DNA from: Pratylenchus scribneri
Lineage: Eukaryota; Nematoda; Chromadorea; Rhabditida; Pratylenchidae
Reading direction: 5' to 3'
Assembly (NCBI GenBank): GCA_030063045.1
Contig: JAQSEB010000033.1
Coordinates: 2,604,001 to 2,668,000, forward strand
DNA: 64,000 nt
The notes below the pieces were generated by a model. That model had not been told where the DNA came from. It did not search any database and saw only the letters and a program-made list of their open reading frames with translations. Below are positions 23,301-34,548 of the stretch, piece by piece (the first letter of the stretch is position 1; each line of letters starts with the position of its first letter). The translations under genes and the position numbers were made by a program.

Positions 23301-26300
23301 AAAGATTAATGGAAAGTGCATAATAAATATTACACAGAGAGAGAGGCCTCTATCATCAGCAAAATTTGCACTTTTATTTTTATATTTGGCCCCATTTTTT
23401 GCTCATAATCATAGGATTAAATCACAAAAGAAAAAAAATAAATCCGAATTGATTTTGCACTGAAGGAATATTTTTCGAGGGAAAAAGGATCAGAAAAATT
23501 AGAAAAATATATAAAATTAAAAGTAGAATAGCTACGGTATCGATTTCAGAAAATCAATGAATTACTAAATAAACCAAAATTGGGAATTTTTGCTCAAAAA
23601 ATAATCGAAAATAGAAGGAATTAAAACCGAAATTTTTCTTAAAACCGAAAACCGGATTTTACGAAAATTTCTGTGACTTTAATTTTGCTCTAATAAGAGG
23701 GTAAATTCATTTGTTTGTTTTGCCAATTTTGACCATCCCAAATTCCCACCAACCTGCTGTTCCAACAATTGGCGTTTTCTGCGCAAATTACGTAGCTTTC
23801 GGTAATCATCCGGGCATGCCTTCTTCCATGTGTAATAAAAGGCCACACATTCGTGCACTGTCCGATTGCCCAACTGCAAAAATAATTAAAAAAATGATGG
23901 AAAAAAATATATGGGAATGGGAGGGGAAAATTGTGATAGCCGATTGAGAAGCTTCATCGGCTTTTGGCCAATAGCTCATCGAGGCAGTAACCAATTTTGG
24001 AAGGCGATATATCATTTTAAAGCCCTAAATGTCCTCTAAAAATGGCCAATTTTAAATCCTATGAAATCCTCGCTTTATAATAGTTACATGTCTTTGAGTA
24101 TAATATACCCGATTTTTGAGGAAAATCTGCTTATTTTACAAATTATTTTGAATTTTCAAAAAATTATTTAAGCAACTTTTTAGAGGACACTTTGGGCTTT
24201 AAAATGGCATATCGCCTTCCTGAATTGGTTGCTTCCTTTTTGAGATATGGCCAAAAGAATGGACTCAGGTCCTCCATGTTTCACTCCCATCTGGCTCACC
24301 TCATTTGCCACTTGTTGGAAGTCTTTCTCGGATTTGTAAATTGCATCCTGGAATGAATTAATTTCCTCCGGTGTCCACGAGTCCACATCCACATAGCGAC
24401 TGTTGTACACTGCCGGATATTGTTCCCAGTCCAAAGTGTCGCACCGTAACAAATCCATTACGGCCGCTTGCAAATTTCCCTGATTTTCGGCCAAAATATG
24501 CAAAGCCAATTCTTTGTTTCGGCCTGGACTGGGTAAAGCCACGGAACAGGCCAAAGTTTCAAAAGCGGCCAATGCCTGTGCTGGGATATGGCCAATTGAG
24601 TTGGCGGAGAATAATTGTTCGTCACGGTCGGGAATTGCGGCTGAAATAAGAAGGGAATATTTATAAATTCTGTTGATTTATGGTATAGGCAAAGGAGGCA
24701 ACCTCTGGGGGCATTGGAGACAACCCCGAAAGGTATGGGAAACCGCCCCGAGGGCTTTGGAGAACAGCACTTGAGGGAATGGGTGGCAGCTTCGGAGGCA
24801 AAAACGGTACCCCCTTTTGGCATTTACAGCTTATTAAAAGGATCATTGCCTGTTTTCCGCCTATTTTCTGTTGTCAAATGGACCCAAATCGTTCAAATCA
24901 TTCTATTAATGATTTAGAATGGCAAGCTTATTGAAATAAGCAAATTTTGTTGGAAATGGAATTTAAGGGTGATAAAATATGAAAGGGAAATTGTGGCAAT
25001 TTAGTCTAATATTTCGATCCAAAACCGTGCAAAAATGCTTCTGACCAAATAGCCAAATTAAAAAAGGGTAAATATTCCTCATTTTGACATCAAATTGAAG
25101 TGAAAATTGCAGTGGATATTCGCTTTCCATTATTGGTCCTCTGAATGCAGTGGGGCCAATATTTATTGGCTCCCCTCCTTATTTGCGCGCAATGGATGAT
25201 CGATTAAATCACAATAGTAGGCTCTGTACTAGATCACACCTTTCCAAAGGAGAGGGGAGGAGGAGGATGGGCAAATCCTCCCACTAATAAATGGAGGAAT
25301 TTGTAGGAGAAATTGGGAGAATTGGCCATCCTCTCTGCCTTCTGCCAAAAGCTATGGCTTCATTCCCATCCAATTGTTTTGCTTTTGTTCCTTCCTTTTT
25401 TGGTTGGCCATATTCCCAGCATTTTGTGGCCAGTTTGTGACTTTCTACTGGTTCCATCGGGCACAAATGCCATACACTCAGTAGCAGAGGATGCTGCGCG
25501 TTGCCACCCTGTGCCACCCACTGATTGCCAAACACCCCCCCCCCCCCCCCCATTTTTGCCTTTTCTCCTCCTTGGCTCTATTCTCAGTTTTTGGGTCGCT
25601 TTTTTTCCAAACTCGGATCAGCCCAGTAGCAGCGGATGAGTCCTAGGAGAAGGAGAAATGGTCCAACCCAAATAAGTGCCAGTGCCTTCTGATGTGAGGT
25701 ATAATGCGCTCTGCCACCCGCAAGGGATTTCATTATGCAAAAAAGGGCACGCCTTTATCCGAATTTTGATCAATTTCTGTTGGTAGATTGCCACATCGAC
25801 AATTAAATCACAATTTGCAAATTGCTCCCCAAGCCTCCCCCTTCTCCTTGGTCCTTGATTAACTGTTGTTTTTGGGAAAGGCAAAAGCCCAGTGCAATAA
25901 CCAATAATCACCGAATATTGGATTATCCACCTACTTTCCTAAATTCTATTTTTTTCCTCTTTCTTAAGTGATCAAACTCCAATAATCCACCCTCATCAAA
26001 TTTGTGGCAGGTGGCAACCCATCTTGGGATAGGGCCAACTTGTCGCCGTTTAAAATAACTCATTAAGGATTGAGCCTCTTTTGATGATTTTAGTAACGAA
26101 TTAAAGAGCAGATTTTTGGCTACATAAATATTATTAATTTTGTTTAAATTAGTTCAGAATTTTAGGAGTTAAGCCCAAAAATTACTGAAATATTAGCTAA
26201 TCCATATTAAAGGTCTTTTAAATGTAATCTTTGAGCATAACTCCAAAAATTCAGAGCCCATTTTAATAAAATTAATTTCATTAGATAACCAAAATTCTGC

Positions 26301-29300
26301 TCTTTAATTTGATATCAAAATTGGTTCATTCCTTGATAAGTTATTAGTATACAAATGGCGACAAGAGTTGGGGGCGTATCCCCTTCAAATCCACCCTTCG
26401 CCTTTTTCTCACCTCTTTCCTGTGCCGAAATGGCTCGATCCGCCCATTTCTTCACCCGTGCCTGATAATTCTTGCCCAAATTGATGTGCGGAATTGAGTC
26501 ACTTTCAGGCACTTTTGCCGCTTCTTCCACCAGAATTGTGCAATCTGTGCCCAATTGAGTTGTGGCGGCGGAGGCACTTCCGGCAGCTTCCTCCATTGAG
26601 ACAGATGACATTTTGCGGATGAAATCATCGGTGGCAGCACCAACCGATAATTTGCCATGTCGAATGCTCATTCGCCCGGTCCCACAGAACATTGAGGCCT
26701 TGTGGGAACGATGCGAAGCGGAAGATTGCTTGCGCAACTGTTCCAGTTCGGCGGCAAAAGACAACTATTAAAGGAGGGGAACATTTAGATATTTGCATGA
26801 TTGAAGGAAAAAATAAAGAGGAATTGGTTTGATTAATTAAGATCTGCTGGTATTTAGGAAAATGTTCCTAAAACTGTTTTGCCTAATTCCGCTTATTTGT
26901 ATTTTCGCTTAGAATAATTCTGCCTATTTGTATTTTCGCTTAGAATAATACCGCCTGTTTGTGTTTTCGCTTAGAATAATTCTGCCTGTTTTATGTTTTC
27001 GCTTAGAATATTTCCGCCTGTTTTGTGTTTTCGCTTAGAATAATTCCGCCTGTTTTGTGTTTTCGCTTAGAATAATTCCGCCTGTTTTGTGTTTTCGCTT
27101 AGAATAATTCCGCCTGTTTGTGTTTTCGCTTAGAATAATTCAGCCTGTTTGTGTTTTCGCTTAGAATAATTCCGCCTGTTTTGTGTTTTCGCTTAGAATA
27201 ATTCCGCCTGTTTGTGTTTTCGCTTAGAATAATTCCGCCTGTTTGTGTTTTCGCTTAGAATAATTCCGCCTGTTTTGTGTTTTCGCTTAGAATAATTCCG
27301 CCTGTTTGTGTTTTCGCTTAGAATAATTCCGCCTGTTTGTTTTTCATTTAATTTATTTGTATTTCATCAAAATGAACAAAAAAAGGCGCTGGGAATTAAT
27401 TTAAAAAATAGGTAGAAGCTAGGAACGAAACAGGGACCGCGATCAATCATCAAAATTCACATCGTTCGGTGTATACTATTATAAAATTTATACTGCTCCC
27501 CCTTTGCTTTTGGACTGTTTATTTGCTTTTTTTCCAATGTGTGCGGCGATTTGTGTGTGTGCATTTGCATCAACAAAATTCAATCCATTCAATCCATTCA
27601 GTGTTTAGTTAGGCTTAATTTTTTGTTTTGTTTTTAAGTGGGTCGTAAAAATGCGGAAGATTAGAGGCTGCTGAACTGATCGCATGGACTACCACATACG
27701 TAAATGTGACCCCAGCTTCATATTTTTATGTAGTAAACAAACAAATTTTGAAAAATATTATTGCCAGATTCCGGAACAGCAAGAGGAAAACTTTTGCCCT
27801 CAATTTCAAACAAGCGAAATAAAATTAGTTATTTCTCACTTCTTTAAATAAGAAAGGAAGGTTTCTTCCATTCCTAACATTAGCTTCTAGGAAAATTCAT
27901 GTTACCTCATTCTTCCTTCTTTATATTCCAATCCTATCGTATCCAGTTTATGTCTGAGTGAGGGAAAGTTAGATTCCCTCATTCTCCCTTCTTTCGCTTT
28001 TCCATTGCTACCGTAGAGGTTGGTTCTCTCTTGTTTTGACTCTATCTTCTGATTTATGCCTGGGGGAAAATTCATGTTCCCTTATTCTACTTCTTTTCAT
28101 TTCATTCCTACCGTATGGTTTCTTTCTTGTTGTGATTGTGACTGTGAGTGACACCGGTGAACATTCAAATTTATCTACTACTAATTTTTAAAGGAAATCC
28201 TTATAGTGGATGTGAGTGACCAGTTCAAAAACTGTCAGAGTTTAAATAATTTATATAAAAAAATAAGGGCACAAAAGAATAGAATAAAAAGAATAAATAT
28301 TAAATTAAAACTAACCCCGCTTCCGGAAGGTGCATCCACCCCAAATAGGATTGTGCCATTCTTCCGTTGCGGTCTTCCTCCATCCCCGCCGTTTCCATTC
28401 AAATTCATTGATGCTGCCGATGAGGGCATCATCTCATCGATGGGGCCATCATCTTCCTCCAACATTTCTTCCTTTATTCCATTACCATTTTCCATTCCTC
28501 CGTTCCTCCCCTTCTTTCGCGCATCCGTCGATTGTCCAGCGGCAATGTCCTCTTCCTCATCTGCGGCCATTTCTTCATCCAATCCGCCTAAAATGATACC
28601 AAATAATTTAACATTTAATTCTGCATATTTTGGCTAAAAATATTTATAATATCCTTAAAGGGATGAGAGGCATGCCCTACCCTCACAATTCTAATACCTG
28701 GACCCATTCTTTTGGCCATATCTCAACAAGGAAGCAGCCAATTTAAGAAGGCGATATCTCAATTAAAATCCTTAAATGTCCTCTAAAAAGTGGCTTACAA
28801 TATTTTGAAAATTAAAAACTATTTGTAAAATAAGCGGCTTTTTCTTCAAAAAGTTTGGATTTATGATATTCAAAGAGCAAAGTCATGTAACTTTTGCAAA
28901 ACGAGAATTTCATAGGATTTAATATTAGCCACTTTTTACAGGACACTAGGCTTTCAATTGGTATAATGCCTTCCTAAATTGGTTATTGACTCGCTGAGCT
29001 GTGGGTCAAAAACTAGAAGGTACTCAATTGGCGATACTCTATCAATTTTGATTTATTGTTCTTTAAAAAAAGAGTTAATTAACACCTAAAGTGCCGTCAA
29101 AAGTGCCAATTCTCTTATTTGGTACATAAATTAGTTCAAGATATCAAAATCCTGATGGCCAAAACAATAAATGCATTTTGCACTTGCCTTCTCCATTCAA
29201 ATGGCCACCACCATCGCCGCCGCCGTTTCCATTCACCATCATTGGCTCACCGTCATCCCCTCCGAAGCCACTGTCCATTTCCATCATTTGCTTCATTCGG

Positions 29301-29574
29301 CGACGATTTTGCCGTAATTCCATCATTATTGCAGAATCCAATGTTGCCACTTTGCCATCGCCTCCGCTTCCTTCCCCTTCCTCAACACCAACAATCATTG
29401 CTGTTGGATGGCCCAGGGCCGTTGTTTTGTTTTTATTGATTGGCAATTGTTGGAGGAGATTATTATTATTGTTGTTATTTTGATGGCAATTATTATTATT
29501 ATTATTATTTGTGTTTTTGGTGTTGTTATTTGTGTTTGTGATGAGCACAGCCAGTGAGGATTGCTTTCGATCGG
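20389..29574 (-). CDS. ELM2-SANT-C2H2 corepressor, MIDEAS/TRERF1/SAEG-1 type (C-terminal nine exons)
   Basis: Exons 29574-29251, 28587-28316, 26764-26413, 24640-24300, 23873-23754, 22784-22536, 21976-21572, 21091-21000 and 20917-20389 are all in phase. The ELM2 domain starts at INLGKNYQARVKKW and continues across a splice at AAIPDRDEQLF. The SANT domain runs from SWTPEEINSFQDAI to ECVAFYYTWKK. An acidic stretch and Gln/Gly/His-rich regions follow. One C2H2 finger near the end (C-x2-C-x12-H-x3-H, KVKSLNAHMKSH) is assembled across an intron. This order (ELM2, SANT, then a KVKS-type finger) is that of animal MIDEAS/TRERF1/ZNF541 and C. elegans SAEG-1, which recruit HDAC1/2 through ELM2-SANT. The first exon opens at a strong acceptor (CCCCAATTTTCAG), in phase with exons at 42963-49305, so the 5' end is probably there. 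If the gene were separate, an alternative start in a longer first exon at 29596 would serve. Confidence 0.9.
21211..21508. mobile_element. Hairpin element family M1, copy 4
   Basis: This copy lies in the intron between the 21976-21572 and 21091-21000 exons. The left arm is GGCCACAACTCAACAAGAAAG and the right arm ends GTGGCATAGCCAAAAGAATG. Confidence 0.7.
22046..22270. mobile_element. Inverted-repeat family M4, copy 1
   Basis: The left arm carries GCCGCAAAACTTTCTGTGCC and GCCATATAATTTGGCC. The right arm carries GGCCAAATTATATTGG and GGAAAATTTTCTGTAAATTC, the diverged reverse complement. Related copies are at 38395 and 44195. Confidence 0.55.
22408..22424. repeat. Poly(C) tract, 17 nt
   Basis: An uninterrupted run of 17 C sits in an intron of the ELM2/SANT gene. 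On that gene's sense strand it is poly(G). It is one of five such tracts in the window. Confidence 0.95.
22810..23110. repeat. AT-rich tandem repeat (ATAATTTTTCAAAATTTTTT)
   Basis: A ~20-bp unit with this core is repeated about a dozen times and decays to the right. It fills part of the intron between exons 23873-23754 and 22784-22536. Confidence 0.85.
23958..24262. mobile_element. Hairpin element family M1, copy 5
   Basis: This copy sits in the intron that splits the SANT domain, ending within 40 bp of the donor at 24299. The right arm reads TTGGTTGCTTCCTTTTTGAG and ends ATATGGCCAAAAGAATGG. Confidence 0.75.
25535..25551. repeat. Poly(C) tract, 17 nt
   Basis: An uninterrupted run of 17 C lies in the intron between the two ELM2-encoding exons. 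Confidence 0.95.
26027..26380. mobile_element. Palindromic element family M2, copy 2
   Basis: The left end reads CCAACTTGTCGCCGTTTAAA then ACTCATTAAGGATTGAGCC. The right end is the reverse complement, finishing GGCGACAAGAGTTGGGGGCG. It ends only about 30 bp from the donor of the exon ending at 26413. Confidence 0.75.
26887..27343. repeat. 32-bp minisatellite, array 2
   Basis: About 14 units with core TTCGCTTAGAATAATTCCGC lie on the plus strand, inside the intron between the exons at 28316 and 26764. Orientation is opposite to array 1. Confidence 0.95.
28703..29012. mobile_element. Hairpin element family M1, copy 6
   Basis: This copy fills most of the intron between the exons ending at 29251 and starting at 28587. 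The left arm is GGCCATATCTCAACAAGGAAG and the right arm ends CTCGCTGAGCTGTGGGTC. Confidence 0.7.
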
Positions 29575-29751
29575 CTGAAAATTGGGGATGGGTCAATATG
29601 AATGCATTTTGGATAGGAGAGGATGAAGGTATTTTCTATTTTTGGCCAAATTTAAGGGTTCTATTTTGGGACAAATTTAGATGGAATTGGAGGCCAATAA
29701 TAAACCATTTTCGAGAGGTAGGAGGCGTTTAATGTCATTTCATTATCTGGT

Positions 29752-30057
29752 CCATTATTTTGGCCATATCTCAACGAGGCCTTAACCAATTTAGGAAGAC
29801 GATATATTATTTGAAAGCAGAAAGTGTCCTCTAAAAAGTGGCAATTTTAAATTTCATGAAAGTTCATCTTTTTAAATAGTTACATATCTTTGAATGGAAT
29901 CAACCCGATTTTTTTAGAAAAAGCTGCGTATTTTACAAATTATTTTAAATTTTCAAAAATTATTAAAGCCACTTTTTAGAGGACATTTAGGGTTTTTAAA
30001 AGGCATATTGCCTTCCTAAATTGATTACTTCCTTGTTGAGATATGGCCAAAAGAAAA
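29752..30057. mobile_element. Hairpin element family M1, copy 7
   Basis: The left arm is GGCCATATCTCAACGAGGCC and the right arm ends TTGTTGAGATATGGCCAAAA. It lies only about 1 kb from copy 8. Confidence 0.75.
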
Positions 30058-30751
30058 GCTAAACGTCCTGCTCGCTTTTTAGGTAAATTTGAAATGAATG
30101 CGTCAATTTTTTATGACAAATATGTGAAGGAATTACTTGGAAGCAATAAACAAAGCATAAATTCGCCTTTCTCTGTATTTATTGAACCCGGATTTTTAGG
30201 ATAATTCCTAAAGTGGTCGAAAATGAAAAAGGAAAGTAACAACAGGGTTAAATGGTTGATTAAATTTTTGGATTGCACGGAAAATGACGGGAATTGGGAT
30301 CTGCCAATTTTGAAATGGATTTAATCCTCAAAGCCACCAAAGGTTGGCGGAAATATTTGCGCCAACTCTCCTACCAATTCTGCTTGTCCCTTATGGTGAT
30401 GCCGGTGGCTAACAAGTTTGCCCAGCCAATGTTTGTGTGTGACCCAATGGCCGCGTGCTTTTCCCCATCATTTCCCGTTAATTCATTACCAATTTTTTTG
30501 ACTCTCGAAATGCCTAATTGACGTGAAACTCTTCCGGAAAATATTGCAGAGGAAATTAATGGAAAAATTTGTACAAAAATGCAAAAACTGAGTGGATAGC
30601 TGGATAGGAAATGGCCAATTGAAAAAAGGGGAAAGAACAAAGAATTTTTTAGGTGGAAAAGGCAAAGATCAAAGGGTAAATCATTTCTTCCTCCAGGCTA
30701 TAGATAAGAAGAGGGAATATGGTATTTCATACTTGTTGGAAATTGATTTGT

Positions 30752-31064
30752 TTTTGTGGCCCATATTTCAACGAGACATTAACCAATACGGGAAGGCGAT
30801 ATATCATTTCAAAGCTCTGAGTTTCCTCTACAATTTGGCTTTTTAGAATTTTATAAAATCTAGCTTTAAAGTTATATGTCTTTAATTATATAACAAACCC
30901 AATTTTTTGGGGGGTGGGGGTGGAGGTAAAGCCGCTTATTTTACAAATTATTCCAAGTATTCAAAAATTTTTTTGCCACTTTTTAGAAAACATTTAGAGC
31001 TTTCAAATGGCATATCGCCTTCCCGAATTGGTTGCTTCCTTGTTGAGATATGGGCAAAAGAATT
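30752..31064. mobile_element. Hairpin element family M1, copy 8
   Basis: The left arm contains CCCATATTTCAACGAGAC and the right arm ends TTGAGATATGGGCAAAAG. A G-rich stretch (GGGGGGTGGGGGTGGAGG) near 30909 interrupts its middle. Confidence 0.7.
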
Positions 31065-31442
31065 GTGCTAGATATTGAAATGGCGGTAATGACCCTGTAT
31101 CAAAATAGGCTAAAGAAAAATGCAATGGAAAAGAGGTCAATTTCAAATTTGCCTTTTTTGACTTTGAATGAAAATTTCCCGAAGGTACAAATCACTTAAA
31201 TTAATTCCAAAATGGGACTTTTGGAGACGGTAATAAAAAGGTCAAATTTGTAGGGAGTACGCGGAGTGGAGCACAAAATTGATGGACGATTTCAAAAAAG
31301 GAAAAGGGGAGCCGAAAATGAATTTCCATTTTTATTTATGCCTTTTTCCATATCATCATCATTTACTATAAATCAGCAGATTTTGTTGATGAAAAAAGAA
31401 ATGGGAGAATTTGCGGCGGTGAAACGCCCTTTATTTGGAAAT

Positions 31443-31796
31443 TTGGATGCAAACCCAACTTGCAGCCCTTTATAATATCTCAACAAGGACTGAACTAATT
31501 TTGATGATTTTAATATCGAATTAAAGAGCAGAATTTTGGCTATCAAATAAAATTAATTTTATTTAAATTGGCTCAGAATTGATGGAATTATGACCGAAAA
31601 GCCAATTGTAAATTTGGTTAATCCATAGTAAAGGATATCTAAAAGATTTTAATGGTATAACTCCTAAATTTTTGAATCAATTTAAATAAATTAATATTAT
31701 TTATTAGCCAAATTCTGCTCTTTAATTTGACACTAAACTCATCAAAATCGCTTCATTCTTTGATGAGTTATTATGAATGGAAACAGGGCGTATCTC
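31443..31796. mobile_element. Palindromic element family M2, copy 3
   Basis: The left side includes TCTCAACAAGGACTGAAC and AAAGAGCAGAATTTTGGCTA. The right side includes TTTGATGAGTTATTATGAA and ends ACAGGGCGTATC. It matches copies 1 and 2 in length and layout. Confidence 0.7.
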
Positions 31797-31837
31797 TCTT
31801 TTTTTCCATGTATGCCTTCAACTTCAATATAGTATAT

Positions 31838-31942
31838 CGTAGATTCTCTTGACCCGAGGCTACTAATTTTGAGAGACCTTCTAGAGAGATCTGTTAATAC
31901 AGAGGAAGCTCTTAATAGAAAGAAGGCTTCTAATAGAGAATC
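31838..31942. repeat. M3-related repeat
   Basis: GTAGATTCTCTTGACCCGAG on the left and GGCTTCTAATAGAGAATCAG on the right form a diverged inverted pair of the M3 type. Confidence 0.4.
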
Positions 31943-32179
31943 AGCAGATTTTTTCATTTTGTTGTTTGATTTTGATTATGAAAAAGTACATAGGTGGGGG
32001 AAATTGGCGGTGTCGGCGACAGAAAAAATGGCCTTGCGATTGGTTGGATGGAAAATGGAACTGTGAGGAGCCACCACCCATTTTTTATGCTTTTAACTGC
32101 TCCTCCTATTTTGCTAGTGCAGCACACCTTTCTTTTTGCCCTTTCAATTTCCAGCCAAAAAGTAGTCTGAAACCCTGTT

Positions 32180-33720
32180 TTGATGGGACAGTCGACCGAT
32201 AAATAGCCTTGTCCCCTCCTTCTATTAGATTAGAAGGAGGAGTTCCCAAATAAATAATAAAAAAGTGGAATTGATTGCAAAAGGTACACCGGGGTGGACT
32301 CATGAATTGGCGACAGCCGTCCTAGACCAGCAGCAGCCGTTCGCATCGCAAAATGTTGATTTGGTTTGGAGTTTTGGAAAAAAGTAAGAGGGGGTTGGCA
32401 TGAAGGAAATGGAAGCAGAAATTTCAGATGTTTTGTTTTTTTAATGAATTGGTTCAAGCGAATTGGAAAACATTGCCAATTAGTAAATCACAACTTGATC
32501 CCAACTATATTGTGGATGGGATTGGGAAAATTCATTAATTTTTTTGATAATCTTTTCTCAATCTTCTCAGAATTTTAGGGTAATTTTTTGTCGAGCCATT
32601 TTAGATTTTATTAAAAATTTGCGAGAGCCGAAAGATAGCTTTGTCCCTCACACATTAGATTAGATTAGGAGTTCCCAAATAAATAATTTAAAAAATGGAA
32701 TTGATTGCAAACGGAGGATGAATTTCTCATAAATTTTGGTGACAGCCGTCGTCCGTGTCCGACTAACCCTCTTCCAACATTATCATTTGCTATCTGCTAG
32801 ACCAGGCAGCCGCCGTTCGCGTCGCAAAATGTTGATTTGAAAAGATGGGATTGGAAATCGGCTGGCAGGAAGGAAATGAATGGAAAATGGAAGCAGAATT
32901 TGCAGAACGGTCTCATTTATTTAATTAAAAATGAATTGGTACAAAGTTGGAAGGGAATCAGCCTGATCCTCCCATCTTGGATGGGAGCTTCATGGAAATT
33001 ATACAGAATAAACACAGTTCTAATTGGACAGCCGACAGATATAGCCTTGCCACCTTTTCCTATTTAGAAGGAGGGTTGTCCTAATTCGGTTTCAGAAAAT
33101 CGATGCGAATTTACGGCAAAATAAGCCGAAAATAGGAGAAAACGAAACCGAAAACCAATATATTTTCATAAATCCAAAACCGGATTTTGCCAAAATCCAT
33201 TTTAAAATCGACTTTGGACAACTCTCTTCCTATTTAAAAGGAGGAGTTCCCAAATAAATGATAAAAAAATGGAATTGATTGCAAAAGCACATAGTTTGGG
33301 AGGACTTCTCATAAATTTGGTGACAGCCGTCGTCCGTGTCCACAGCAAACCCTCCTCCGCTCCAACATCATCCACCGGTTGTTATATGTTCCCTGCTGCT
33401 GTTAGACCAGCAGCAGCCGCCGTTCGCATCGCAAAATGTTTTTGATTTGGAGTTTTGGAGAAATATTATAAAGCGAAAGGAGGGATCGGCTGGTGGGAAT
33501 CGGCTGGCAGGAAGGAAAAATACTACTATTATGCATGGGGAAATGAATGGAATGGAAGCAGAAATTGCAGACAAAACACAAAAGTATTCTTATGGTCTAA
33601 TTTGTTTATTGTTTAATTCAAAGGCTACCTTATTAGAAAGGAATTGATAAATATTGTCAATTAAAATCATTGCTTCATCCACCCATATTATGGAGGGGAA
33701 AATTCATTGTGAATTTTACT
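32180..33720. repeat. Degenerate tandem repeat, ~450-bp units, about three copies
   Basis: Words recur in the same order around 32180, 32620 and 33225: AGGAGTTCCCAAATAAAT, TGGAATTGATTGCAAA, GTGACAGCCGTC, AGCAGCCGTTCGCATCGCAA and GGAAGCAGAAATT. Indels separate the copies, and no frame is conserved. It could be a decayed element duplicated in place. Confidence 0.7.
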
Positions 33721-34242
33721 AGCCTCACCAGCATCGGAGCGAAAAACCTCATCAGAATCGGTTTAATAGTCTTTTCTACCTTCTCACTCAGAAGGATCGA
33801 TTTTTTCAGGAGTTTTTTTAAAAATATTTATTGAATCATTTGCAAAAACAATTTTTTTGGATCAAAATTGTATTTGGCATATTCGTACTTTTCTGCTATG
33901 CATGGGGAAAACCACTGTGGGAATTGGAAAATTTGTAAACCACTGTGGGAATGGGAAAACTACTAATGTGATAGTGCCCTGCTGAGAGGGATTAAAAAAT
34001 GGTTGATTTTCGCCTTTGCCTTCTTTATAAATTTGTCTTTTTGATGGGAAAATTTGCCTTTCAAGCAATTTGTTATTTGTCGCCAAAAGGTAGGCTCAAA
34101 AGGTTTATGTCAAGGTAAAGGTCAAGAAAAACATTTGACCGAATGAATAAATGACAAATTTGATGGCATTTTTTGTGGCCTCTAGAAACTAGAAAATGGC
34201 ACCGAATAAAGAATGTGGATGAAGCCGCCGATGGGAAACAAG

Positions 34243-34548
34243 TTCCTGGGCCATATCTCAATGAGGCAATAATCAATTCAGGAAGGCGATATACCATTTG
34301 GATAGCCTAAACTGTCCTTTAAAAAGTGGCGTTTTAAATTTCATAAAATCCATGCTCTTGAAAAAAGTTATATGTTTTTGAATGTAATAAACCCGAATTT
34401 TATGAGGAAAAGCCGCTTATTTTACAAATTTTTTTTCATTTTCAAAAATTAGTAAAGCCACTTTTATGAGGACATTTAGGGCTTTCAAATGGCATATCGC
34501 CTTCCTGAATTGGTTGCTTCCTTGTTGAGATATGGCCAAAAGAATGGC
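34243..34548. mobile_element. Hairpin element family M1, copy 9
   Basis: The left arm is GGGCCATATCTCAATGAGGC. The right arm, TTGGTTGCTTCCTTGTTGAG followed by ATATGGCCAAAAGAATGGCC, is among the best preserved. Confidence 0.75.
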
